Part shown: positions 12,240 to 24,360 of the stretch, one piece after another
Layout: every line of letters begins with the position of its first letter
Numbering within the stretch: position 1 is the stretch's first letter
Source: Archivesica marissinica
Taxonomy: Eukaryota > Mollusca > Bivalvia > Venerida > Vesicomyidae
DNA: 64,000 bases
Reading direction: 5' to 3'
NCBI GenBank assembly: GCA_014843695.1
Contig: CM026390.1
Coordinates: 11,541,890 to 11,605,889 of the forward strand
The notes under the pieces: model-generated
Seen by the model: only the letters and a program-made list of their open reading frames with translations
The model's database searches: none
Told to the model about the DNA's origin: nothing
Position numbers and translations under genes: made by a program

Positions 12240-12560
12240 TATTTGGTCTTCTGTAATAGTAAGGTTTGGTCAATGTTTTCTTTCGTTTCCCAAATGATCA
12301 CATTCAAATAAATAATGAAATTCGTCATCTATTTCATTTACACAATGGTTACAAAATTTAAGGTTACGTGGTACTATGTTCCAGTATCCTGTTTCAATTG
12401 GGAGTCTATGGTTTCTAGGAATAGAAAGTCCCACGTGTTTGATAACGAATTATTCAATCTTAACATAACATCGTATGCACTGATTATGTTAAGTCGACGT
12501 AATTTTGACATTTGGACAATTCTTGTTGCCACAATTCAGTGCTAATTAATTACAAATTGA
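12240..12560 (-). pseudogene. Non-LTR retrotransposon RT C-terminal zinc-knuckle fragment
   Basis: The minus strand around 12430-12250 reads RNHRLPIETGYWNIVPRNLK, then FCNHCVNEIDDEFHYLFEC: the typical basic stretch plus C-x2-C-x8-H-x4-C knuckle. Upstream is WQQELSKCQNYVDL, itself homologous to the start of the neighbouring 51-bp repeat unit. Confidence 0.72.
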
Positions 12561-12932
12561 GTTTCCATATTTTTGCCACCATTCAGTACTAATTTACCAA
12601 TTACAAATTGATTGTCCATATGTATGTGTGCTACCATTCAGTACTAATTTACCAATTACAAATTGATTGTCCATATGTGTGCCACCATTCAGTACTAATT
12701 TACCAATTACAAATTGATTGTCCATATGTGTGCTACCAGTCAGTACTAATTTACCAATTACAAATTGAGTGTCCATATGTGTGCTACCATTCAGTACTAA
12801 TTTACCAATTACAAATTGATTTTCCATATGTGTGCCACCATTCAGTACTAATTTACCAATTACAAATTGAGTGTCCATATGTGTGCTACCATTCAGTACT
12901 AATTTACCAATTACAAATTGATTTTCCACCAA
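12560..12932. repeat. 51-bp minisatellite, about 7 copies
   Basis: Unit contains CCATTCAGTACTAATTTACC and AATTACAAATTGATTGTCC. 51 = 17 codons, and the minus frame reads NQFVIGKLVLNGSTHMD repeatedly. The array continues from the adjacent RT fragment (TTAGCACTGAATTGTGGCAA matches the unit). Confidence 0.92.
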
Positions 12933-13494
12933 CTACACCGACAGCATTCATTTCCACATAGACGTTTCTCTCAATATGTTTACATTTCTTTACGACGGAG
13001 TTCAAAAATGAACACTATGTTTTAATCTGCGCATCAGTCATATTTGTTGTTCCTGTAAGCAAACACATTAAGTACTCATTAAAACATAAAACACATCAAG
13101 CAATCCGATAGAAATATAGAGAATACAGCACAGCAAGATAATCTAAACCCTAAACCAAAGTCGTATTAATTAAGAAATAATAAGTATCAACCGTGGTATA
13201 TCGCAGAATAACCCGAGTTTGAAGTTCTTATGCGTAGAAATATACCACGAAGGCCAAACAAAGGACAATGTACACCAAACATTGAAGAAGGTGCCAGTTA
13301 TTTCACCAGAGAAGAAGAGAGATGTCACGCATATGCTGGAGGAATACATGAGCACACTTGACATATTCTATTACAGAGCCATGAAATTAGTCGCTGATTG
13401 TAGACTAGCAGTAGTAGATGAACCTCCCAGATAAAGACAGAACAGATCATAGAGCACGAACAACTATTGAGTTGTTGAGTTAATAGTCTGGGCC
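12933..13494. other. Unassigned stretch
   Basis: A 71-codon open frame at 13219-13434 (+) contains ISPEKKRDVTHMLEEYM. It may be a coding remnant, but I do not recognise it. Confidence 0.35.
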
Positions 13495-15225
13495 TGTATT
13501 CATAAATCATCTTAAGTAAATTTTAGACTTAAGTCAAATTTTGATTTCCTATTTTAATACTAACCAGTGACAAGTTATATTTACATCAAGTGTGTGCCAT
13601 TGCATGCTTTACTTCAACTTGTACATTGCACATATGTTTTGATAATAATGCAACTTATATACTATACCAAAGTTCTAACGCAATTCTTATTTCATTAACA
13701 ACATTTTTACTGGCTTGTTGGCATAATATTCGCAATATATAACATGTACAATAATCGTAATAGACTCGTGTCACACTCGAATAAATCTGTTCACATTGTA
13801 ATGATGCACTGGCAATAAAGGTGTTTACTCTATCATGTATTGCACGTGCAGAACGTGTTACTCGTCGATTTAAAATCAATACCTGTTCATACACTGACAC
13901 CAGTCCTGTTATTCACTTTGACACATGTCTTACTGAACTTACTGCTGTACATAATGCCTAGATTACGCATTGAAGATCGCGGCCGTGCAGTTGGAATGGT
14001 TCAAGCTGGAGTACCAAAGCGACGGGTTGCACGTGCATTGAACCGCGCAACGTCTACAATTGGCAGATTATGGGAAAGATTTATCCTAACGGGTAAGGGC
14101 CATGTTTTGTTACTTTTGCTTCATTTGCATCAACTCTTGACACGAATACATTATACCGTTATTAACAATGTTATTGAGTTCCGTTACAGGTACCATCGCT
14201 GACCTTCCTAGACGTACGCGTGCACGTCGAGGCAGCAAGACAATGCAATCAGATCGAGACACCCGCGAGAAAGAACAGTTCCGGCTACGACTACCGCTGC
14301 TTTTATCATTGGCACACATAACCGGCCAATTAGCAGTCAGACAGTGCTAAACAGATTACGTGAGCACAGTACACGCCCTCGCTGTGCTTATGTCGGACCT
14401 GTTTTGACACGCATACAGCATCAGGCACGGGTACAATGGTGCACAGTACACAGAGCATGGGCAGCCAGGGTATGGAATCAAGTCATCTTTACTGACGAGT
14501 CCAGATTTACGCTCCAGAAGACAGATGGGCATGTACGTGTATTTAGGTATCGTGGGGAGATATAGCGACGCGTGCGTGATAGAGGCAGACATATTCCGCC
14601 GAGGATCTGTTATGGTGTGGGGTGGCATTAGCCATGGCGTGATATTCCAACAAGACAATGCACGCCCACATATATTACAATACCTGCGCAATAACAACAT
14701 TGATATACTGGACTGGCCGTCCCTTTCTGCTGATCTCTCGCTACTTGAGCACATCTGGGATGAGCTGGATAGGAGGGTACGTCGATGTATTGTGCAGCCG
14801 CGAACGTTACAGGAATTGACCGTTGCCATCCACCAGGAGTGGGCAAACATCCCCGTTGCCTTTGTCAGATGACTCATTAGATCCACGAGACGCAGATGCA
14901 TTGCCGTGATCAATGCTGCAGGAGGCCATACACGTTACTAAACTGTATTCAGATGTTCTGACATTTGCTTTGTTAGGTCCGTTGATATTGTTTTAAATCG
15001 CATCGACCGTCGACATCATTTGTTAAATTTTAATTTGTGCTGTACATAAGCAATGCATTATTTACATATGTGTTAAATTTCATTAACGAGTTGGCAATAT
15101 TAAATGATTTGTTTGTTGATTTATTAAGTGTTGCGTTAGTAATTTGGTATTGTATAGTTTATCTGTAATTCGAAAAACAAAAATGGATGTAAGTCTAAAA
15201 TTTACTTTAGGCCTTGCATTATAAC
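13495..15225 (+). mobile_element. Tc1-like DNA transposon T1
   Basis: Inverted repeats share the core AAGTAAATTTTAGACTTA (13514-13531 and its inverse at 15189-15210). It encloses a broken Tc1-type transposase. The exact outer ends are uncertain; GGGCCTGTATTCATAAATC at the left may be the true terminus. Confidence 0.75.
13954..14875 (+). pseudogene. Tc1-like transposase, broken, with a probable intron
   Basis: MPRLRIEDRGRAVGMVQAGV starts a homeodomain-like helix-turn-helix. After RFILTG a GTAAGG...TTACAG segment (14093-14189, 97 bp) interrupts the frame; joining across it gives TG-TIADLPRR, as expected for the family. The frame shifts near 14320, then RPISSQTVLNRLREH, the first catalytic Asp in FTDESRF, and GSVMVWGGIS follow. 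About 40 residues are missing before VIFQQDNARPH (second Asp), and four more are lost before LLEHIWDEL (Glu). It cannot be functional. Confidence 0.8.
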
Positions 15226-15248
15226 ATGAAATAATCAGTCACGTTTTG

Positions 15249-16787
15249 GTATATATACGCAAACGCAAAAGAAAGTGTGCATGTTTCTTTTTATGATAGC
15301 TATAGTTATATCGGTTATAAATCTTTCATATGTGTAGCACGTGAAGCACGCCTGTCACTGTGTTGAACAATGGCTACATCGGTCAGTATTGTGTCAGTAT
15401 TGTTACGTAACGTCCCTATACAAGCGTTTTGCATGATTTGCCCGTGCAATGTCTGGACAAATGTGAAATCGGTCAAATAATCTCTCATTACTTTCTTACA
15501 ACATCTAGGAGTAAGAAAAAACACACAGCAATTTGAATATTTTCAAAACTCGCCATGCCCCAGAAACTCTCAGCGTCAACGTATTGAAGCTTGATGATGC
15601 TTAGCAGAGGTGACTCCATCGATACTGTTTCACGGGCTTTTAATTGCCACAGAAACACAGTAAGTAAACTTCGTGCCAGGAACAGTTGCCGATCGTCCTC
15701 GAACAGACAGGCCTCGTGTAACTGACGTCAGATTAGATGTCATTTTGAACTGACGCACACCAGGCGTCGTTTCCAAAGTGCTAGCGCTACAGCGAGGCAG
15801 TACGGTATTAGCAGGAGCACAGTTCTGATGCGTCTGCGTCATTGTGTTCGGCCTATCGGACCTAGACGGGCTTACATTGGTAATGTATTCGAACGACGTC
15901 ATCGCGTTGCTCGTTTGAACTGGGCACAGCTTCATCTCCGTTGGCAAAGATGTCAGTGGGATAGAATTGTCTTTTCCGGTGAATCTAGACTTAACCTGAG
16001 TCATCATGATGGGAGGGTGAGGGTATTTAGGAGAGGGGAGCGATTTTCTGATGTAGAGAGAAACAGGTTTGGCGGAGGCACTGTTATCGTTTGGGGCGGG
16101 ATCATGGGAAACAGGAAAACTGATCTGGTTATTGTTAATGGCAATCTTAATGCAGTCGAGTACATTAACCAGGTGTTAAGACCAGTAGCTGTTCCATTCG
16201 TTAATCAGCATGCACCCGCCACATTGATGCACGTCCGCATACGGCACAGCTAATGCCGCAATACCTAAATGCAAATGGCGTTAACGCCTTGCCTTGGCCT
16301 GTCGTATCTCCTGACCTCAACCCAATCGAGCATATTTGGGATGTTCTTGGTCGTAGAGTTAGGTCAAGACATGTCGTTAACAATTTGCAGGACCTACAGA
16401 ATTCTCTGCAGATGTGGAACAACATACAGTACAACGTTATGTCCATTACATGAGATGCCGTATTGTACAGGTTATCCGACAAACTGGCAGCCATACCCGG
16501 TATTAATCAAATAATCAAAACATAACCATTAGGAGAGCTGCAAAACGTGATTATACTCACAATAACACCAATATCACAGTTTGTGTATTTTTCATTTTGA
16601 CCTTAAACACATGTAACCGAATTCTGTGCATCTATAGTAACCGCTATTTTTAAAAATATTATTTGGGTTTGTAGGCAATTGAATAAACTAAACAGTGGTA
16701 CCAAACATCATACAATTTCTATTATGGATATAAGGAATATTAAGAAAACCCTCTATGCACACTTTCTTTTGCGTTTGAGTATATATG
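15249..16787 (+). mobile_element. Tc1-like DNA transposon T2
   Basis: ~31-bp inverted repeats with core CAAACGCAAAAGAAAGTGTG (15260-15281, inverse 16754-16776), flanked by TATATA. It lies immediately after T1 in the same orientation and belongs to a different Tc1 lineage by sequence. Confidence 0.82.
15600..16453 (+). pseudogene. Tc1-like (DD34E-type) transposase, inactivated
   Basis: Pieces in several frames: RGDSIDTVSRAFNCHRNTVS, PGTVADRPRTDRPRVT, then a long frame 15828-16253 with RLRHCVRPIGPRRAYIGNVF and FGGGTVIVWGGIMGNRKTDL, and finally LNANGVNALPWPVVSPDLNP with IEHIWDVL. The first catalytic Asp is replaced (FSGESRL), and the second (D of DNARPH) is lost in MHVRIRHS. The terminal Glu is kept. 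Dead copy. Confidence 0.85.
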
Positions 16788-18452
16788 TACACGATAGTAC
16801 ATGCATAAGTCACTATTATCCACGAATACTAGTTGTGTTCAAGCACATACACTAACATACCTACCTCTGTGATTGCTAGGTAATGCTTCGATGTTGCTGT
16901 AGTTATATACATTTAGTTTATGCTTCCCTTATTCATATAATGTAGACTATTCTGAAGTCCATAGAGATAATTAGGACTTTTGAACTTGAACAAATGTTTC
17001 ATTTTTTTAATGTTACTAGCGAAATTGTTTAACAACCGAGTCAATTCGCATAAATTGAAATATACTTAATCCATTATAATTACTGTAAGCACAACATCGT
17101 AATGCGTGTAAATGACAAAGAGGAAAGCTGTCGAGCCCACAAACCAGGAAGATGAAGATGAGCCCGTTCTTTTAGATGACACAGGGATTGATTCGGCAAC
17201 ATGTGAAAATGGCCAAAGTCCAAACGGGCATTATTGACTTTGAGCAAATATTGTTTTCATCTTCGCTAATGTACTCTACAGTGGCTGTTAACAATACCTC
17301 AGCCGGGTGTGGGAGAATCGTCTGAAGAATGTGTACAGACACCACCAGTAACACCACCACAAACAACAACAAATACAATGATGAGAACAGCTGGTATTAC
17401 TAGTACTACTGCAACACAACCGGTTGTTACTAATGCACCGCGAGTTACCACCACTATTGCAAAGGTTGATGTCACAGCAGCACCATCGTGTTTGTGCACA
17501 CCACCCATCTATGACATGTCAACATCACATGCTATCTACCAGTGGCAATGTGCCCTGCTCTAAAGAAATTGTGAATTTTATCTTATTATTAGCGACTATT
17601 TTAGCAGATTTGACTAGGTTCCTTGTTCATTTCGAGCGATCACATTGTAGGAGTTTTCTACCTTTGATCAACGCTATTTATGGTTATTGTATCAGCGGAT
17701 ATCTGTGTAAATTGGCCTAAGGCAATAAAAGGCAATGAAGCACGAATTATGAAATTCGCGTTGATTCGTTTTTGCTGGGTAGATAATACCGTATAATGCT
17801 TGTATAGAGGATGTTGTTGCATACATAGACGTGTATTAACAAACAATATTATAGATAAGAAAACATTTCTATGGTCCGGGTCATTGAAGTTTTGATCTTT
17901 ATTTACCGCTCATCCATGTACATTACATAAATTAAAATACATACGTTTCACACACTGTAATTAAAAACAAATGCACTAGCCGATTAAAAAATATTTTAAA
18001 AGATCAATTATCAACCTCGATCAGATCGAGAGTGAACTAATTAGCAGCTGTTTTTTGTGATACTTAAAAAATAAAAACCGTATTATGTATTGGTAACGGT
18101 TATAAGAGATTGTTCATAATGCGCAAGGTAATGCCTATTAGTACATTGTACCAGTCTTACATAGTATATATTAATAATTTAATGCTCTATTTGTGCAATG
18201 ATAATTTTATAACAAGTGTGATAATTATGACCATAGTCTCTTGTAATTCTATCTAAGCATGGCTATGCACGTGTGCATATGTGAATATATGTTATATTTT
18301 GATATATTGTATTGTACATAGATCTATGAGACTGAAATAAAGATATAAATATTGTATATATTTTAATGTTTTTGTCACAAATTGTACGTAAAATTTGTAT
18401 ATTATGCAAATGTGCTACTTCTCTTTATAGTGGAGGAATAAAAGAATTTATC
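16788..18452. other. Mostly unassigned; one LINE-like 3' tail
   Basis: A short open frame from 17111 (TKRKAVEPTNQEDEDEPVLL) and a Thr-rich frame at 17309-17563 are seen, with no recognisable domain. At 18429-18452 the text GGAGGAATAAAAGAATTTATC matches the 3' tails at 1042 and 20263, so a plus-strand LINE 3' end probably occupies the stretch before it. Confidence 0.4.
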
Positions 18453-18633
18453 TACAGTCAAACCTGTGTTAGTGGTCACCTCTATTAAGCAGCCAACCTG
18501 CATTAAGCAGGCAGTTTTCAGATTCCCCATGTTACTTTATTCTATATTTAACATCTATTAAGCAGCCACCTGTGCTAAGCAGCCACTTTCTGTGATTCCC
18601 TTAGTTGGCCTCTTAATACAGGTTTGACTGTGT
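18453..18633. mobile_element. MITE with ACAGTCAAACCTGT ends, copy 1
   Basis: Terminal inverted repeats ACAGTCAAACCTGT / ACAGGTTTGACTGT, with internal repeats of TTAAGCAGCCA. A homologous copy lies at 60430-60610 and a fragment at 26089-26118. TA at the ends suggests a Tc1/mariner-type target. It sits directly on a LINE 3' tail. Confidence 0.85.
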
Positions 18634-18959
18634 ATCGAGGACAGCAGGTGCAGGAACGAAGCTGTAATTAACAAAGTCCGTTATGCATCCTGTCACCGAC
18701 ACAAGTAATAAAACAAATATATTTTATGACCATAATTAACGTACCCCAGTAGTTTCAACATTGACACAATACATTGATAATTATGTTTCCGGCGGAATTG
18801 GGGCCAGTTATGGCACTTTCAATGACTGGTTCTACAGGAAATGGGTCGACACGGGTAATTTAACACATCACTTTATAGATCTTGTTATCATTACACATCC
18901 ACATGTATTAATATGTCACGGTTAATGATTTTATACCTGATCAACCCAATAATCAATAT

Positions 18960-19920
18960 TGACATAACATGAATACAATATACAATACAAATATTTTATT
19001 CAGCATTAAACATTTCATATTAATGTTTACAAACATATAATATATAATACAGTGTGAACACAAGTTTTTTCAGAAGAGCATGGGTTTTTAACAGTGCAGA
19101 TTAACAATCACTATACAATAGGTAGATACAGTATTTACGGTACTTAGATAATGCGTATTTTGTTGGCAAAGTATATAAACTTTGATAGGTTACAAATAGT
19201 TTTATTAGACGTAGCGGACATTAGAGCATCGAATTTATGCATTGTCGGCCAATGACAATAATAGCGTTTAAAGTATTTCTTTCTTATATCGCGATAATGT
19301 GGACATACAAGTAGAAAATGATATTCACTTTCAATTGTTGTCATAGTACAGGATTTACAAGTTCTCAGTTCACGAGCCACGTTGTTATATCTCCCTGTTT
19401 CAATAAAAAGGTTATGTGATGAAGTTCTAAATCATTTTTGTAGATATGTATCGATTATCCGTTGCTTAATAATGTCCAGAGGGATGTCATGGGTGAACTG
19501 TTCATTCCAGATATTGTTAAATCCGTGATCTGATAGTATTGTTTTTATTTCAAACGCCCAATTTTTTCGGTTATAAGTGTGACCTAAATCAACGTCCGTT
19601 TTTAATAATAGATAAAGTTGTTTTGTTAAACTTGAATCTTCTTGTTTTAATATCTTAATCCAATACTTAAGTAGTTTAATTTTTCGATAGATATGGAGCG
19701 GTAATCGACCTAATTATCCGTATAGCGCAGTTAAATTTGTTGATATTTTTACTCCGAGCATTCTGGGCAAGAATTTTGTATGGACAAGTTCGATGTCCGT
19801 GGCTTTATGTGTTCTCCATATTTCGGCACTAAAATTGAGGATCGAACCTACTAAAGAATCAAATAGCTTTATTTTTTGCGAAGTTGGTAAACACACACTT
19901 AGATCAATGCAACCCATGTA
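18960..19920 (-). pseudogene. Non-LTR retrotransposon RT C-terminal region, nearly continuous
   Basis: The minus strand from 19917 reads LFDSLVGSILNFSAEIW, then DIELVHTKFLPRMLGVK, GRLPLHIYRKIKLLKYWIKI, then CKSCTMTTIESEYHFLLVC (zinc knuckle) and CPHYRDIRKKYFKRYY, ending at 19144. Only a few stops interrupt it. The 3' end near 18960 has an AATATTTTATT-like (+ strand) tail. Confidence 0.75.
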
Positions 19921-20300
19921 GCCCTCTAAAAATATTCTTATTGTAATTTTAATTCTTTATTAATTATGTTTAGATTGTTTAATCTTCTTAGAAAATAATT
20001 TAGTCGCCCAAATGAATTTATGCGGTGAACACAATGTTTCCAAATGAATGTATGGGTGAACACAATGTTTCAACACAATCTAGATAATGTATATGATTTA
20101 CGGATGTTTCGTCAACCTACAATTTCGTCAAACTGGTGTTATGTACTACCTGGACTGGATGTTTCGTCTGATATACAGTATATCACACATTTTAATAAAA
20201 CATAATTATTTCAGAATAGTCAATAAGAGTATTTTAAATCATTTTATCACAAAACAAACAAAAATGGAGGAAATAAAAGTATCTATCTCTATCTATCTAC
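19921..20300 (+). other. LINE 3' untranslated tail (ending 20263-20300)
   Basis: ATGGAGGAAATAAAAGTATC followed by TATC repeats is identical in style to 1042-1078. The preceding 340 bp hold no recognisable coding domain. Confidence 0.55.
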
Positions 20301-20352
20301 CAATCCAATCATAATTGTATTTTTAATAATAGGCATAATTGCTATTGTTTGT

Positions 20353-20457
20353 GTTTCGTCTATTAATTTATATAGTAGTTTGTTCTGTAAGGCAGAGGTG
20401 ATAAAACACCTCCGCGACCACAATAGTAAACTACTATACAAATAAGGTTGACGAAAC
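20353..20457. repeat. Nested foldback hairpin, ~105 bp
   Basis: Three nested inverted pairs: GTTTCGTC/GACGAAAC, ATAGTAGTTT/AAACTACTAT and GAGGTG/CACCTC around ATAAAA. Confidence 0.75.
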
Positions 20458-21469
20458 TACTACTATATCGTGTATGGATCATCAGGAACATAGATAAATA
20501 AATTAAAACGATCCTGGTATCAAATATCATATTTAAGGCATCATGTGCAATTTCATACTGATACTGATTTTGTCAGAAGCTATACCAAAGACAATTGAAG
20601 GACGAATACGGCTATAACAGGAATGCTTTGTAACAATGAAGATATTATTTAGAGTTTACTATGAAAGTTATTGGTCTGTCATGGATACCAGTTTCAGCTT
20701 ATTTTTCATATTCTCAGGATGCATATTTGCAAATTATCGTTGAAGATAACAACTTATTTTATTATACTTTGCATCATTAAAAAGATCTTGAAAATATGAA
20801 GAATGTCATATGTGGTAATAGATTGTCAACGAACAACAAAATAAAACTATTTGAGCACAAAACAGGTACATATCAGTGTTTTCTAAATTTTACATAGTAG
20901 TATATAGGCGAAATATGACGTGATGGTCTATGTATATTTGCTTAATTATACTGTACAAGACATATACTTATTTTAAAATGAAAACAACGTCTTGAAAGTA
21001 CAGAAAATTATCTATCTTCGTATATGTGGTAATAGATTGTCCTATGATGAAATAATGACTTTATTGCAATTTATATATCGAGTTACTATATAACTCTATG
21101 GAAAACACGCCAGAGATTCTCTATCGATATCTGCTTATCGGGTAATTTACAAGGGGGACAACTTTCTCGATTTTCCATGCACTTGGAGTGAAATAGTCAC
21201 TAATGGCTACAGATTATTTTGGATCTCGAAGCCAATCAATAATTTGGTAAATTCATCACACCAACCTTCAATGTCATACAACAGCAACAGATGTTAAGGA
21301 TCAGTAAAAAGAAAGGTTACCAACAGCAAGAAGATGACGTTTACGCATAAAACAAAAGGTAATTTGGCAATTTTTATTGAGTGATTGAGTTTTTGATATA
21401 ATTATATCGAATATTCTAATACCTTCACGACTAAATAGCAAAATCCCTAATTAAAACTTATCTTTACAG
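20458..21469. other. No recognisable feature
   Basis: AT-rich, no supported coding or repeated structure. TATGTGGTAATAGATTGTC occurs twice (about 20809 and 21023). Confidence 0.4.
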
Positions 21470-22230
21470 GTGGAGTGCAATACCTGAACCTCGAAGCTAT
21501 CCAGTCGGAACTACCAGAGGATGGATAGAAGTTTGTGGAAATTATAGAAAAAGCAACAAAGTTTGTCAAAGAATTCTGTATTCCTAAAGTTCCTGAAACT
21601 GATATGGGGTGCAGCAGTTCGACTGTACATTGTGTAACCGTCTGTATGTGAGGAACGGAAATTTGGTGTGACACAATTTAAAACAGCAAGCCATCTGTCT
21701 TCAAAGTTGTACATAACTGAGCTCGTCCAATATTGATGTTGCTTTGGAACTACAATGATGCTATACGATTCTGTGATGGAGACAGATTGGAAATATGCAA
21801 TAAATTTCTAATCCCATATTACAAAGCCAAAGGTTGCCCCCAAGAAGGATTTGAAAACCTTGAATACTGAGCACAACTGGAATTCCTCATGTCAAAGCGT
21901 CAGACAACAGCCGTGGAACAATTGACAGCAATTTCCAATTGGACCTCGATGTTGAGCATGAGAACAGTGTTCAAGGAACACATAACAACATATCATGGAT
22001 AGGTGACCACAAATAGCGTAGCCGAAGTGTTGATACTTCAGAAAGCATTAATCAGCAATCTGGATGACATAATAAAGGAACAGTGAAGTGTGATGTTGAC
22101 ATTTTAGCACAGAAGTATATACAGACTTGTCCACGACACAGGCTGGAAGAAGACATGCATCATTCCCTGAAAAAAGTTCTAATCCATTCAGCTCTATAAA
22201 TGTAAGACTTTAAGAAATGGACCAAATACC
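21470..22230 (+). pseudogene. Decayed coding remnant resembling DUF6589-type mobile gene
   Basis: Translating with frame changes gives EIIEKATKFVKEFCIPKV, then DGDRLEICNKFLIPYYKAKG, AQLEFLMSKRQTTAVEQL, LDLDVEHENSV and FKEHITTYHG. The GDR...LL-P-x-(Y/F)K-A-x-G, S-x-R and D-x-EH-x-N-x-x-(F/C)K order is what I know from DUF6589 proteins, which are numerous and transposon-like in cnidarians and molluscs. Several stops and shifts make it a pseudogene. Assignment from memory of the family pattern only. Confidence 0.5.
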
Positions 22231-22427
22231 GTGTGAGAAAGCACCATCAAAAAAAATATAACAGATAAGAAATAGCTGAAAATGTGCTGACATTTCTTAG
22301 GTTATGCCAAATTAATGATTGGATTATTTGTGCCAAAATACTATGGCCTCTATACATGGGAACTAATATTCGACTAATTTGAACTTTTTACGAATTGGAT
22401 CATGAGATTTGAGAACTCTTGTTTGTT

Positions 22428-22640
22428 TTATGTTTATTTATCGTCACTACCGGTTACCCATATGAGCGACGCCGCCTGAAGAGATTAGACATTTTAGATT
22501 GTTGGAGGATAGTGCAATGATACAGAGACAGACCCATTCCAGAGTCTCCTCTGGTTCTTTTATGTCCACGGTGTACAGCACCGACACGAGACCTCGGTTT
22601 AAAGTCCCAATTGAAAGACTGTTAATCTTATTAGGGTCAG
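22428..22640 (-). mobile_element. SINE family B, headless copy
   Basis: Reverse complement of the body of 3068-3372, from TTATTTATCGTCACTACCGG to TTATTAGGGTCAGACGG. It stops at the tRNA/body junction. Confidence 0.85.
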
Positions 22641-22844
22641 ACGGAGGAACGCTACCTCGTGAGTTGAGGTACTTGTATGAACTCTATTACGAGGCTTGCT
22701 ATTACGGCTTTCCGGGCCTCGTGAATGCGGTAATCAGTGCCAATGTGATGGCATTGGTTGCACATTGAATTGAATAATATGGTTTGTGAAGCTGGGTTAA
22801 CTATAGGTACTATTAATGTGTATTAAATATGTTGGCTTTAACAA

Positions 22845-24360
22845 ATGTATTTTCAGTTACTCAGAAACAATCCGAAAATCAATGGTGTCCGTATTAATGG
22901 AAAAGAATATATTGTGTCGCAATATGCTGATGATACAAGTTTATTTTTAGATGGTACAAAAGAATCTATATTAACCACCATGTCTGTTTTAAAATTATAT
23001 GGAACATTATCAGAACTTAATGTCAATACAGATAAAACTAAAGTAATTTGGTTTGGTTCGCGAAAACATAGTCAGATTATCCTGTGCCCGGAACTGAACC
23101 TTTCCTGGGAAAAGAATATTTTTACTGTATTAGGTGTTCAATTCTCTACTAATCTGTCAGACATTGTAGAACTTAATTATACATGCTAAATTGAGGAAAT
23201 CAGCAGACTTTTGTCCAGTTGGTCAAAAAGGTTATTAACTTCATTTGGGAGAATAGTGGTAATTAAATCCCTGGCTCTGGCAAAGCTTAATCATTTAATA
23301 CTTAGAAGACTTTTATATATGAACAACAAGTTCAGTCACTGTGCAGAAAGTGTGTGTGTTACATTAAAATATATTTATAACTATGGTAATGACTACATTA
23401 AAAGAAGTTTAAAAAAAGAACAAAACCTTTTCTGGAAAGATGTCCTACAAAGTCTAATATGTTTAAATTTAAAGATCACTCCTACAGATGGCAAACAATC
23501 CTTTTCGGTACATTTATGGTTTAATCCAGATATAAGAGTGGGTAATTCGAGTATTTGTTATAAAAGATGGCTATCAGCTGGAATTGTGTTCATTGGAGAC
23601 CTATTAAATGCACAAGGGGATTTTTATTCTTATAGAAAATTCACTGCAATATTTAGTGTAAGAACACATTTTTTAGAATATAATGGGTTAATCTCAGCTG
23701 TAAAACAGTATCTGGATTTAAAAAACATACGTAATACTCCAAATAAAAACATATTTTTACCTATACCACTTTCCGTGACGGTTATAAGCAAAGATAAAAA
23801 AGGCTGCAGATCAATTTATAGAAGGCTGTTGGAAGCCGCAATCTTACCAAAAGCATTTACAAAATTTACGAATTAAATAATATGCAAGATCAAAATATTG
23901 TATTAAATTTTGATAATATATTCTAATGTACAAATCATCCTAAGCTCTTATGGTTGCAGTATAGAATTAATCATAGAATATTAGAAGTATTTGCTTAAGA
24001 AAATGAATATTGTTTTAGAAGACGCGTGTACATCTGGGTAAATCTATCTAGATATATAAATAACACATGTAATTTAAATCAAAATGAATGGAATACAAGA
24101 GATATTCTATTTGGAAACAAAACTTTAGACAATGTTACTAACAAACTTTTAATCTAAGCAAAGCAATATGTATATAAATGCAAAATGAAAGAACAGACAC
24201 CATTGCAATGTATTTTTCGGTTTGGTACACTGATTTTATTTGGTGTTTAAACCCTGCAAGCAATATGAACACTTTTAAATTTGATGTTTCATGGGAAAAG
24301 TATATGTACCTGACTGGGTAAGAAGAAGACAATATATGTGTCTCCTAGTTATAAGAGTAC
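22845..24360 (+). pseudogene. Non-LTR retrotransposon RT fragment with YADDT box
   Basis: Frame 22845-23189: NGVRINGKEYIVSQYADDTS is the RT catalytic box, followed by LNVNTDKTKVIWFGSRK. After a frame break, 23211-23876 carries SWSKRLLTSFGRIVVIKSLA and WFNPDIRVGNSSICYKRW. Decayed coding (HPKLLWLQYRINHRILEV) continues to about 24350. The upstream half of the RT is missing. Confidence 0.8.

Noticed and set aside
15649..15685. GTAAGT...CCAG in T2 as an intron like that in T1
   Set aside because: Only ~20 nt long, and it encodes the expected transposase residues NTVSKLR.
17309..17563. Thr-rich frame as a mucin-like gene
   Set aside because: Short, no signal peptide, no flanking exons seen, opposite strand also open.
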